From Palaemon carinicauda (taxonomy: Eukaryota > Arthropoda > Malacostraca > Decapoda > Palaemonidae), in assembly GCF_036898095.1 (NCBI RefSeq), contig NC_090729.1:72586257-72650256 (forward strand): a stretch of DNA of 64,000 nucleotides. The letters run 5' to 3'. The position numbers and the translations under genes were made by a program. This document shows positions 11,139-21,824 of this stretch, piece after piece (within the stretch, counting starts at the first letter, position 1; each line of letters starts with the position of its first letter). The notes beneath the pieces are model-generated. The model ran no database searches, had not been told where the DNA came from, and saw only the letters and a list, made by a program, of their open reading frames with translations.

Positions 11139-11494
11139 TCTGCTTCCAGAATTCGTTGTTTTTCCCTTTAATGCTTTTAAGTCCAAAATTAGATAAACAC
11201 TGGGCCAATGAAGAGAGTGTTTATAATTATAAAGCTAATATTGATCATTTAGCCTAACCTTGTGTATTATAATTTTTGATTGTCAAAATGTATGTAAAAG
11301 TTTTGCATTATAATGTCAAATCTTTATCAGTTCATGCCTAACCATTGTGTTTGTGTTTGGTTACAAATGCTATAATTTCTTATATACATATAAACACATG
11401 ATGGACAAACTCTATTGTAATGCTCTTGGATGATTGTTTTGCCTCCTTGCAATTAAATGCGCAAGTTTAATTATTTTTTCAATGTTTCATATAT

Positions 11495-11526
11495 AAGCTG
11501 AAGACCCCTTCGGGTTAAACCAGCTT
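11495..11526. other. Short hairpin with CCCTTCGGG loop stem
   Basis: AAGCTG (11495-11500) pairs with CAGCTT (11521-11526), and an inner ACCCCTTCGGGT stem-loop forms a stable UUCG-type tip. It is flanked by ATATA on both sides. It may be a structured or terminal remnant of a small mobile element; function unknown. Confidence 0.4.
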
Positions 11527-14500
11527 TCATATATTATTATTATTTATAATCAATGTTTATTCATCACATAGGCCTGTATGTCTGCACAATTTAATACACA
11601 AATTAAAATAAATATAAATATACACTTAATTATATATAGGCATGAGCACCTTGACGAAATAGAGACCTAGGTAAGTAGCCTTTGTTAATATAGCCAATAT
11701 GGGCGCTTTTCATTTTTGTTTTAAAAATCTGAGATGCCCCTTTGATGTTTAAAAATTGAGATGCCCCCTCCCCAACACACACTACACACTGAACTGACGA
11801 TGATACTTGTGAAGTCACCTATGCGATCGGATATAGCATGTTTACACAGGAATAATGATACTTTTAGGGCCTAGCCGAGACTGACCTGATATGAAATGAT
11901 CAGAACAAATACGTGCGTAGGGTAGTGAGGATTCACGTAGATCAGCCCGTGATATTCTGGTCAACCACAAGTCACGTCTGCACTTGGATAATTCCTCTGT
12001 ATCTTTGTCCTGATTCTGAATAACTGCCGGTATGCGGTAGAACCTCTTGTCATCTCTTCGTCCTCAATTCCCACAGCCAGCAATAGCGCAAAAACTGGGC
12101 ATTGTGTGAATGTGAATGTGATGAAATGGCTAAATATTCAACAGTTCAACCATAGCTATTCACTAAACGCGTCTTTGCTTGCCCTCCAAGATGGCGGACC
12201 GGAAGTTTGATGACGTGTATTGAAAGGACTCTATAGGGGTGATCCTTTCTCTAGGTGGGACACCTTTTATTAGTCTTGCTCCTCTGTTTATTATGTTTTG
12301 TAATTTCTTAAGTTGCACTTTTGGTAAATTGTAATAGAGTTGCAGTAGTCAATCCTGGTAATAACACAGTTTATCAAAAGTTTCTTTACAAAATTTTCGT
12401 CCAGGTACTTTTTTATAAACGCAATATTTCTTAGATGATAACCAACAGTTTTTATTACATTATTTATTTGGGCATTTAGAGATAGGTTGCAGTCAAGAAA
12501 TACACCTAGATCTCGAATTTACTAGATAACGGCACCGAGTCATTATTTATGTTCATTTGAATATCAACCAAGTTTCTCACGCTGTTTTTCTTCCCCACCA
12601 CCATGAATTTAGTTTTGTTTTCATTTAATTTTAGTTGTTTAAATGTCATCCATTCTCAAACACTGTCAAGGATTTGTTTTAGAGTTTCAGTAGTGTCATG
12701 TATATCATTCATGGAGAAGTAAAATTGTGTGGCGTCTGCAAATAGTTTGAACTTCACGCCATGCCTTTGTAGCATTTTCTCTAGAACAATAATATAGATG
12801 CAGAATAAGATTGGTCCAATTACACTCCCTTCTGTTACCCCTTTGTTAAAAGGTTTCATATGATGAATAAGTTTCCAATTTGTACACAGTAATTTCTACC
12901 AACTAAGTAGTCTTTTAGGTATTCGAAGGCTTGATTTTCAACGCCGATGGACAATAGATCATTTAGTAGCAGTTCATGCACAACTGTATCAAAAGCAGCA
13001 CTGAGATCGAGCAGTATTAAGATACCACATTTATTTTCATCTATCATTTCTAGCATATCATTTGCAACAGAGCAGATGGTTGTCTCCTTAGAGTATAGTT
13101 TTCTGTAAGCAGATTGGTTGTCAGGCAAAGCTTCTATTACTTCTAAGTGACTTACTAGTTGTTCAAGAATTACATATTCGAGCACTTTTGAGACAAAGGA
13201 TAGATTTGAAATAGGTCTATATGAGCTTAATTCCTGGTAGTCCAGTGCATTTTTCAGAACTGGTGTGACTATAGCCATTTTCTAAGATTTAGGAAACTTA
13301 CATTCATCAATGCTTGCATTGGCTATTCTCATTATTATTTCGGCTAGACTAGAAAAGTCTCTCAAATTACTTTAGATATTGGCATAGGATCGATCGCGCA
13401 GTTTTTTCTTTGCTCTCTTGATAATTCTGGTAATGTCATCTTGTGTTATGTTGTTAAATCGTATTAATTTTGTCTATGTGCCTGGTGTATCATTAATCTG
13501 ATGTTGAGTATTTACAAATGACCTGGTTATATTTTTAATTTTGTTTTTAAAGAATACTAGAAAATTATTTGCTAGTTCCTGGTCACTGTATCCATCAGGT
13601 AGCTTCTTTTCTTTTATATTTCCCATTATACCATTCAGGAGACGATATAACTTATTTATGTCTGTTGCTGCTTCGAGGATCTTTCTCTTATAGTATTCAC
13701 TTTTTCCTTCTTAGTAGGTAGTTATATTGACACACAGCAGTTTTGTATTCTTCCCAAGTACTTTCAGTTTTTAACCTATTCCACTTTCTTTCTTTATGTC
13801 TTTTTTCCCCCTTTTACCAAAGTCTCTCCATCAAACCAAGGAGATTGGTCTTTTACGATTATAGTCTTTTCCATCGGTGGGCACATGGTATTATATTCAC
13901 TTTTACTCACTTTGTTATAAGCGGTCATAAGACAGGTAGCACACTTAGCTCCTAACAGACGTTGGTCATCGTGATCACAGGGAATGTTTATATTATCATT
14001 TATTTTCTTTGTAACTTCTTCAATAAATACGGTAGGAGAAAAATTTGATTTATGTCTAAAGTTTATTTTCTTTACTAATGCATGTTTCTGTAGTGGTAGA
14101 CGAAACGTAATAAGTTTGTGTACTGGGGAGATAGTACATTTCTCTTCGACTTTTATATCAGATACAATATTATTCATGTCATCACTTAGAACTAAGTCTA
14201 TCGTATGCCCAGTTAAAGTAGTTGTACAGTCGACATTATTCACTAGTCGATATGATTCTAGTAACTCACTAAATGCCAAAGCGTCAGGATTTGATGCGTC
14301 ATCCATCCAAAAATTGAAGTCTCCACAGATAACTAATTAGTTTTTCTCCATGATAATCATCTCAATGAGAGCACCGAATTCTTCAAAAAGATACTACTGT
14401 TTGTTCTAGGAGGTTTGTAGATTGTTACAAAGGATATTCTTTTTTTTTTTGGTGTAAAATTTATTTCTATATAGCCAAAGCTTGTTACACTAATTTTTTT

Positions 14501-14848
14501 CAACGTTTTAAGATTTGAGTAACTTTTATGAATAAAGAGTCCGACACCCCCACCAGACCTACCTTCTCTCGGTATGTGAATTAAGGCATGTGTTGGGGGT
14601 GTCATTTCAGTGATCTTTGCCTTGTCCAAGTTATTTAATCATGTTTCAGATAATGCTAGCATATCCACATATTTCTCGTTTATCAATTCTCGAATTTGAA
14701 CAGTCTTATTACCTACAGATTTTATATTTACATAGACACAGTTTATGACATCCCTAGTAACCATGATCAGTATTTTCCGCTAGACTTTTCAATTCCAAGT
14801 CATAAGCTTTGCAGTCTCTAGAATTTACTGTGTGGTCACTTGATCTGT

Positions 14849-15913
14849 TTAACTGTTTATACACTTTGACACTTGTGAATTACACTCCCTGGTATAGTGT
14901 CTCCCTGAACATTTCCCACAGACTTTATCTTCATTCTTAGACTTGCAATCTTTTTCAAAATGTCCATACCTCTGACAGTGGTAGCAGGTGATTACATGGT
15001 ACCTATCACATATGTTATAGATACCCCATCGTAACGAAACTTTGTCCCCATTATCATGAATAGCCCTCCGAACTTTTAGATCACATTTCAGCACATAGTG
15101 GGTGGTCCCCCCAGAGGCATTTTTCTTCAGGACTACACTTGTCTTCTCTTCTATATATTGGATTTGGTCCAGGCAGCGATTTCTTTGAATCAAAGCATTT
15201 GCTACATCATCTTCATCATTGTATACATGGCATATCATTATTTTGGGTTTTAGTTTTCCGATTTTTCTCGTTTCAGTATCAGCTACCAATGTCTGAATTT
15301 TGTTTGCCGCCTCTTCTCTGATCATATTGTTTGCAAAGTTTACAACAACATTTCCATTCGTAGTTGACCTCATGTTAAGTATAGGAATGTCTTTAAGTGC
15401 TTGTTCAACCTCATGTTTTCTTTCAGTAATTTTAGTTGTATTAATTGATTTAATTATCAACAGATTTGTTTCCTTAACTTTGTCAGCAAATGTCGATTTC
15501 TCTGGTTTTAGGTCTATCAATGTTTGAAGTGTTGCTTTAATTGATTCCATATTCATGGCAAGGATATCAACTTTCTCAGTGAGGTCGGTGGTCCGGGTGG
15601 AATTTGCTGCGTCTGCGCTAAGGTCCGCAAGTTTGTTTTCCAGGTCATCTATTTTCGCATCTTGTTCGTTCAGGGCCAGATCTCTCACGTTCACATCTTC
15701 CTTTAATTTCGATATTACTAAATTGTTTTGTCTGGCTTCACGTATGCAGTGTGGGCATAACCAGTCTATGTTATTCCGTTCATTTTCACTGATGGATGTT
15801 ACTATATGCACACATTTCTTATGGTAGAGTCTATTACATTCACATACTATCCATTTTTTACGTTCTCCCTCCGTGTCATTACATATGAAGCAGACATAGT
15901 TAGGAGCAGACAT
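14849..15913 (-). CDS. LINE-A ORF1 protein: PHD finger, coiled coil, two zinc knuckles
   Basis: A 354-residue open frame starting MSAPNYVCFIC at an ATG. Residues 8-56 form a PHD finger (C8, C11, C24, C26, H31, C34, C53, C56). Residues about 57-130 are charged and heptad-like (KLEDDVNVRD-type composition, coiled coil). A central basic region follows. The C-terminus has two zinc knuckles: C310-C313-H318-C323 and C332-C335-H339-C344. ORF1 proteins of LINEs bind the element RNA; PHD fingers read histone tails and could steer the particle to chromatin, which is inference for this family. It ends near the start of ORF2. This is the only long retrotransposon frame in the window without a stop or shift, though LINE-A as a whole is dead. 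Confidence 0.85.
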   Translation of the reverse strand: MSAPNYVCFICNDTEGERKKWIVCECNRLYHKKCVHIVTSISENERNNIDWLCPHCIREARQNNLVISKLKEDVNVRDLALNEQDAKIDDLENKLADLSADAANSTRTTDLTEKVDILAMNMESIKATLQTLIDLKPEKSTFADKVKETNLLIIKSINTTKITERKHEVEQALKDIPILNMRSTTNGNVVVNFANNMIREEAANKIQTLVADTETRKIGKLKPKIMICHVYNDEDDVANALIQRNRCLDQIQYIEEKTSVVLKKNASGGTTHYVLKCDLKVRRAIHDNGDKVSLRWGIYNICDRYHVITCYHCQRYGHFEKDCKSKNEDKVCGKCSGRHYTRECNSQVSKCINS

Positions 15914-16220
15914 AGTGTACTGTTTCTTATCACTTAGGTTTCTCCATAAGACTAACTAACATCTTTTCAGTGGTATTCTAAGCGAGAAACACAAAGCTAA
16001 AACACGACTCAGGGCGTGTATAGCAGAGCTCGACACAACACGTCCACACTCTAGCACTGACAAGAAAATCTCTGTTTGTTTCCAAAATGCTAACGACAGT
16101 AAAGTGATGACAGGTTTGACCAAACAGCAAAATCTCGTCTTGTTGCTCTCATTTTGGGAATGAATACATTTTTCTATTTTGATAAAATATTCCTTCTATA
16201 ATATGCATACCCATGACACG

Positions 16221-16242
16221 CCCCCCCCCCCCCCCCCCCCCA
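16221..16242. repeat. Poly-C tract (poly-G on the minus strand)
   Basis: At least 22 C in a row, directly upstream (minus strand) of the Gypsy 3' LTR. Its position fits the polypurine tract that primes plus-strand synthesis, probably enlarged by slippage. Confidence 0.6.
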
Positions 16243-16817
16243 CCAAAGAAAAAAAAAAGGAAATCTACTGATTTCATTTTTTAAGGTTTGCAAGGAAAAA
16301 CACATTCATCCCTGAACTGAGAAACAATTCTACATGTAGTTTCAACTTAACATCGGCAAAACATTCTTTCACACTCCATTCACACGACACAATAGTGGAA
16401 AAAACTTATTCGTTAATGAGAAAAAACAAAATACTTCTCTTATTCTGAAAAATCTCTAGAAAGGCTATCAGCTATGACATTATTCTTTCCTTTTATATGA
16501 ATTATCTTCAGATTATAATCTAGTAATTTTAAACTCCAACACATGAGACGTTTATTCTTATTCTTAAATGTTTCCAAATAACGTAACTGAACTTGATCAG
16601 TATACACAGTTAAAACAGATCTACTACATATATAAATCTCAAACTGAACAATTCCTTCTCAATCGTTGAATAATTTTGCTGAGCTCTATTCAGTTTCTTT
16701 GAATGATATATAACTAGGTGCTTCATCCCATTCACTTCTTGCAACAAGACTCTTCCTATACCAATGTTACCAGCATCAATCGCTAAAATTAATTCCTTGC
16801 TAAAACCAGGTAACAAT

Positions 16818-17964
16818 TGTGACGAGCCAAGAGAAAGGTTGGTACTCAAAGACAGGATGGAAGCAACTGAGTGAGTTTATTATAGAACACTCTCCTTTAT
16901 TTACAAAAGCTCAAGGCAACATCAAATTTCATGTTCAAAATAACACCGTCCGTTACTATTGAGAAAAACAGACATGTTTTTTCAGGTTCTTTTTAGTGCG
17001 AGGGGTGAGCGAAGATACAAGCACAAAATGAACTATGTACGAACGTGTGACACACGGTTGGTACATGCCCTGAATCTGGAGTGGTAGTAGCAAAAACTGC
17101 GCCGATTAGCGGCAGTGATTGGCTGTAGAAGTCGTTGGTTGGGGCACAAGCGAGAGGTGGATGATGGGTGGCTTTGTTGCTGCTTTGGTTTATCACGGGG
17201 TAGGCGTGTGTCCTACGGCATTCATAGGCGTGTGTGTCCTACGGCATTCATAGGCGTTTGTGTCCTACGGCATTCACGTCAGCTTCGATTGAAGTTGAAT
17301 GGGTGTCCTCTTAGTCACGAGTGGAGGCGTTGATGGAGGTTTTGAAAGTCATGAAGTGGCTGTCCATAAGGGTGTCGGCATTGGTCATCAAGTCCTTTAT
17401 GGGTAAACTATTGACATCAGGTATAGCAGCGCGTACAGATTTGGGTAAACGGCTTACCCAAAGGGCATGAAGTAGGTTCGCATCACGAGGAGAGCCGTGT
17501 GCGGCAGGTTGCAGGAGAGTGATACTGGTCCCTGAGGGTGAGCGAAGCCCTTTGGTCCCCCAACGGTTGTTGAGAGAGCTGAAAAAGCTTTGCTATACGG
17601 GCGGCTGGCGACGGCGAGTACTGCTGCAGAAGGTAAGCTTTGAGGGCGTCATAGTAACGGTGAGAGGCGGGGGGGGGGGGGGGGGAGGGAGGCTGGAGGA
17701 GCGAGTCGCTCCGGGGTCACCAATGTGACGAGCCGAGAGAAAGTTGTGACTCAAAGACAGGATGGAAGCAACTGAGTGAGTTTATTATAGAACACTCTCC
17801 TTTATATACAAAAGCTCAAGGTAACAGGAATTTTCATGTTCAAAATCAACACCGTTACCATTGAGAAAAACAGACATGTTTTTTCAGGTTCTTTTTAGTG
17901 TGAGGGGAGAGTGAAGATACAAGCACAAATGAACTATGTACGATCGTGTGACACACGGTTGGTA
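16818..17964 (-). mobile_element. Short non-autonomous LTR retrotransposon (TRIM-like)
   Basis: Two direct repeats, 16818-17063 (246 bp) and 17724-17964 (241 bp), both start TGTGACGAGCC and end CACACGGTTGGTA. The 660-bp interior has no long coding frame. Exact AACAAT lies on both sides (16812-16817 and 17965-17970), and removing the element restores the Gypsy RNase H frame. On the minus strand, the base after the LTR at 17724 is followed by TGGTGACCCCG, complementary to the 3' end of tRNA-Trp, which is a standard primer-binding site. So the element reads on the minus strand. Total length is 1.15 kb. Confidence 0.88.
17206..17277. repeat. 26-28-bp tandem repeat in the TRIM interior
   Basis: Three near-identical copies of GTGTCCTACGGCATTCATAGGC lie one after another in the interior of the short LTR element. 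A G-run (17669-17686) lies further right. No function is evident. Confidence 0.8.
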
Positions 17965-19234
17965 AACAATAATCCTGGCTTGTGAACCATTACGGCCTTT
18001 CACTTATTAAAAGATTCTATACACTCATCAAATACAAAACTTCCTCCCTTCTTAAAAAGATTAATTATGGGAAATATAAAACCATCCCGAGAAATCTCAT
18101 GGCCCGCTTTTTAGTTGGTGGGATTGAGAAATTATACCAAGACCCACATTATTCTCTAAATAAGTGATAGAGGTTTTCGAAAATTTTGCATTTTTTAAAT
18201 TCAAGGTTTTCTTTTTCAACGGCTGCCAGGACTTTAACTAAAATTTGTAAATGTACTTCCCAATTTTCTGAAAATATAACAAGATCATCTAAATACATGT
18301 CTCAGATAAAGTACCATTTAAAACTACTAATTAACCTTTGGAAAGTAGTGGCTGCATTTCGTAATCCAAAAGGCATTACTTTAGGTTCATAACTACCAAA
18401 CGGTGTTATAAAAGTGGATATTTTCCTAGCTCGTCTACTTGAAGGTACTTGCCAATAACCTTTGGTTAAATCAAGTTTGGAGATGAATTTGGCATTTCCG
18501 TCTAATCAATTGAATCTTCCTTTTTTGCCAGAACTACCAGAGAACACCATTCACTCTCACTAGGAACTATTAAATCATTATTATCTTATATTTAATTTCC
18601 TTTCGTACTAAATTTGCTTTCTCTGGACTCAAACGGTATGGACATTGTCTTATGGGTTTTGTGTCTTGTAACTCAATATCATGTTCTAAAAGATTAGTTA
18701 AACCTAATGTATCACTAATAGTTCCTGGATAATTTGACAATAACCTCCTCTTTTCTAACTGACTTTGAACGAACTTACCTTCAAAAATTTGAGTCAATGT
18801 CTCATCTTCTCTCTTCAACTTAATTAGCTCATCCATATTCAGAATGTTAGTAACTAAACCATTGCACTAACTATTACTTGGATCCATTACATCGACTATG
18901 TTTACGTCACTATTTCCGACAACTATATCATCAGCTTGGCTAACACTGTCAACATCGATGGAGTTGGTCTTCTCAGTCACACTCTTGCCACCCTCTTAAT
19001 GAGAGAATGCCTTGATGAAGTCATTGAGCTTCAGCACGGCATTTCATTCCCGTGCTGAATCTTGGTGACGGGCAAGAGGGCTCTCGAACTTGGGGGAATT
19101 GCTCCCCCAGTTCGAATCTAAATTTCTCTCTTTCATCTTTTTCTTCTACTCAATATTACTTCGAGCTTCTCCTAATTTTATGAACTTTCTTTCGTCTTGC
19201 TGTCCCAACTCTGAGTATTATTTCTGTCACGTTA

Positions 19235-19242
<8 letters not shown>

Positions 19243-19326
<84 letters not shown>

Positions 19327-19346
19327 TGTATGCATATATATAAATA

Positions 19347-19424
<78 letters not shown>
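19243..19424. repeat. Two adjacent (TA)n arrays in the LINE-D leader
   Basis: 19243-19324 and 19350-19424 are AT runs separated by a 25-bp spacer, GATGTATGCATATATATAAA followed by TACTG. They are expanded microsatellites within the 5' leader. Confidence 0.9.
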
Positions 19425-19428
<4 letters not shown>

Positions 19429-20077
19429 TGTTCATTTATTTATCTATTTTTTTCTATTTTATTTAAATGGCGTGGATATTTCCACATTCGTTATTACTAC
19501 CTGCTTAGATGAATGGGAGAAGGGATCACGGTTGGGAGGTATTCGCATTCAAAGCTATATATGAGAGTATTGGATGATCTCAGCCATCCCAAAGATAGTA
19601 TGGATCTTTTTGGTGGAACTACTCTCAAGGGTTGGGTCATCGGAATCCAGGGGGATCCAATCCTTGAGGTGGGACTCTCGGCTTCTGGCCGGAAGCCCAT
19701 CATTACAGATATGGGGAGGATGATTCCATATTTCCTTGGTCTCAGTCCTAACAGGCGGGTTTAGCTTACACCTGTGCCTCTATATCTGTTTTGATGCTAT
19801 CCTTCGGGTAGGGTATGGAGTGGACCATCTGGGAAGTATACTCTCATTGTGCCGATAGTGGAGAATACAAATTTTCATTTCCAATGTATGATACTTTCTT
19901 AATATACTCCTGCAGGTAAACCAACAAAACAACAAAAAAAAAAAACATGAAAATCCCACCCTTAAACATGGACCCTTCAAATACTGACTCCCCATCCCCT
20001 GGATTTGCTGACTCCCCCCCCCCCCCCCCCCCCGTCACTGTTGACGACTTCTGCTACTGTAATTAAGGAAAATTCTG

Positions 20078-21803
20078 TTGACGACCTTCGAACTAAAAAG
20101 GACCACTCTACTGATGTTAAAAAAATCTAGCAATTTGGGTAACACAGGGAAACTACGATTCCTTCATGTTTCCCAAATCCCATTAGAGACAAATTATGAT
20201 GATATATATAGAGCATTTGAGTGCTATGGATTGATAAAGGAAATAAGGATGAGACTCTGAGATGAAAAATGGGACTCTTGGATATCTTTTGAAAGTCATG
20301 AGGAAGCGTTTAATGCCATAAGTAATATTAGTAGTATCAAAATTAACGAATTGAACATCATGGGAGCTCTTTGAGATAAGGTCCCAAAGGAATTGGATGT
20401 GTACAAACCTGCTGATTGGTTTGAAAAAGATAGAAATGTGCCCATGCCTTCACAGAGAAAACCCAAACCACCAATGTGGCTCTTAGCTGAACCTAAAGGG
20501 ATAATAGGGAATTATTTTAAAATATGTAAGTTTATGCAAAAAAAAAAAGTAGGAACCATAGCACCTGGAGATATAACTCGTTTTGGGAAGAATAGTTGTC
20601 TCATCCATGCCAAATCTTCGACTCAGTCTGCAATACTATCTAACTTACAGACAGGCAGTGATGATATTACATTGGAAATGAAACCTCATCTAAATTTTAG
20701 TTATGGAAAGGGGGTGGTCTTTAATAAAGACCTGTACGAATTTACAGAGGAGGAGATACTTTCTATATGTCCATTAAATGTATGGAAAGTGCATAAGGTT
20801 CATGGAACTTCAAGGATTATACTTACTTTCCAGGATGCTGATGTACCTTTCCATATTTTTATTAAAAATGAAAGGATTAAAGTTCGGCCTTTCAAACAAA
20901 AGCCCCTGCAATGTTTTAATTGTTTTGAATTTGGACACCCATCCAAAGTTTGCAAAAACGGAAAAATATGTGGTATTTGCTCCAAAACCTATCATGGAGA
21001 ATGTACACTTGAGGCCAGGTGTTCAAATTGCAATTTGAATCATAAATCAACTGATAGGAGATGCGAACTGTATAAGTTGGAGGAAGCTGCCCTAAACAAA
21101 TCAAGTTTAGAACACATAAGTGTGGGACATGCAAAAAGACTGTTGAATAAATCAACCAGCTATGCAAAGGCCTTAAAATCAAAGGTAAATTTACCACAGG
21201 AGACATTAACCCCACCTAGCACTGCCAGTAATCCTAAGAAAAGAAATAGCCTACAACCTCTGATAATAAAGTACTGCATGACAAGGTAATCATATCACCT
21301 TCTGAGGCTCTGCCACAGTGTATTAAAATGGGTCATTGCCCATTTCTGTACAGCCTTCGTCCCCCATTACCAACAATAGTACTAACCTCTCTCAGGCCAT
21401 GTCCTTGCCTGATTTGATGGAGATGCCACCTGACACTAAGTTACTAGGTGCACCTGTATTGGGGAAGGTGCAAAAACCTGGTAGCTCACCACCTACTAAT
21501 CGGAAAAGAGAGAGACCTCCATCTCTCTCGCCCCCTTCCATAAAAAATATCAAAATTACGACGTCAAATAAATATGATGATTTGTCTGTTGATGTTTCTG
21601 ATCTGGAAGTCAATTTAAATAAATCGGAAATTCAAGTGGAGGTCCACCAACCTCCTCAACAATCAGATCAAAAAGACAAAAAGAAAATCATAAATGCTAA
21701 ACCTAATCTATCAAGACCCTCTTTAATAAAACCACCTAAAAATAGTGTTAGATCAAAAACTGCTAATAGGAAGACTCCATCCAAGGGGTCTACCAAATTA
21801 TAA
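20078..21803 (+). pseudogene. LINE-D ORF1 (gag-like, zinc knuckles), broken
   Basis: An N-terminal RRM-like segment (LRFLHVSQIPLETNYDDIY … ECYGLIKEIRMR) is followed by an in-frame TGA (20258-20260), more frame, a second TGA (20372-20374), then an open stretch to 21289. That stretch has three consecutive zinc-knuckle-like motifs: CFNCFEFGHPSKVC, CGICSKTYHGEC and CSNCNLNHKSTDRRC. The proline/serine/lysine-rich C-terminus (21336-21803) lies in another frame, so a frameshift falls near 21285-21335. The protein would coat element RNA. Both TGA codons fit decay of CGA (arginine) by C-to-T change. Confidence 0.85.
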
Positions 21804-21824
21804 ACCATAGTTTTTTCCTCCATT

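Larger units (their letters stand above)
10829..12232 (+). mobile_element. ISL2EU-like (PIF/Harbinger-group) non-autonomous transposon
   Basis: It interrupts LINE-A at a site that reads GATTAGTATAGGGGTG in the uninterrupted copy LINE-C. Termini are inverted AGAGTCCTTTCAAT…ATTGAAAGGACTCT flanked by AT (10827-10828 and 12233-12234). The symmetric reading is a 2-bp AT duplication; because TATA is palindromic a 4-bp TATA duplication is also possible. Similarity extends inward for about 65 bp, imperfectly (GGCGGCCATGCTGGAGGGCA versus GTCCGCCATCTTGGAGGGCA). It carries an exon-like open frame (10869-11138). Bases 11139-12170 are AT-rich with no coding signal apart from the hairpin at 11495-11526. 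The superfamily is inferred from the 2-bp duplication plus the YqaJ-type protein fragment. Confidence 0.65.
7646..14790 (-). pseudogene. LINE-A ORF2 (endonuclease + reverse transcriptase), broken
   Basis: Pieces on the minus strand in order: endonuclease N-terminus near 14790-14640 (RELINEKYVDMLALSET); endonuclease middle 14629-14357 (RSGGGVGLFIHKSY); endonuclease end and linker 14306-13794; RT fingers/palm 13278-12856 (NQSAYRKLYSKET, LLDLSAAFDTVVHE); RT 12859-12656; then the C-terminal region to a TGA at 7646-7648. Stops and frameshifts separate the pieces. The RT active site reads FADA rather than FADD: Ala is encoded at 12731-12733, whereas LINE-B and LINE-C keep FADD. The usual GVPQGS is also altered, to GVTEGS. 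The two transposon insertions fall in the C-terminal part. Non-functional. Confidence 0.85.
7525..16051 (-). mobile_element. LINE-A: nearly full-length CR1/L2-type LINE with PHD-finger ORF1
   Basis: Minus-strand non-LTR retrotransposon. Its 3' end is a (TTAC)n-type tail at 7525-7542 and its 5' end lies at 16051 (GAGTGTGGACGTGTTGTG on the minus strand), the same 5' end as LINE-B at 57367. Order is ORF1 (PHD finger, coiled coil, zinc knuckles), then ORF2 (endonuclease, RT). Two DNA transposons interrupt it (7801-10610 and 10829-12232); without them it is about 4.3 kb. PHD fingers in ORF1 are described for CR1-like elements. It sits inside the Gypsy LTR. ORF1 is open; ORF2 is broken. Confidence 0.88.
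16440..18990 (-). pseudogene. Gypsy pol: reverse transcriptase and RNase H, broken
   Basis: On the minus strand, 18836-18570 reads the RT N-terminal region (PIRQCPYRLSPEKANLVRKE). Frameshifted RT follows to 17971, with YLDDL near 18283-18298, then NWEVH-type and CKIF-type segments. RNase H starts at 16849 (LLPGFSKELILAIDAGNIGI), and YSTIEKELFSL leads on to LKLLDYNLKIIHIKGKNNV near 16500. The RNase H ends near 16440. A short LTR element (16818-17964) splits RT from RNase H. Stops and shifts are frequent. No integrase follows. The RNase H motif order and the HPYRLSP-type motif identify the Gypsy superfamily. Confidence 0.82.
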
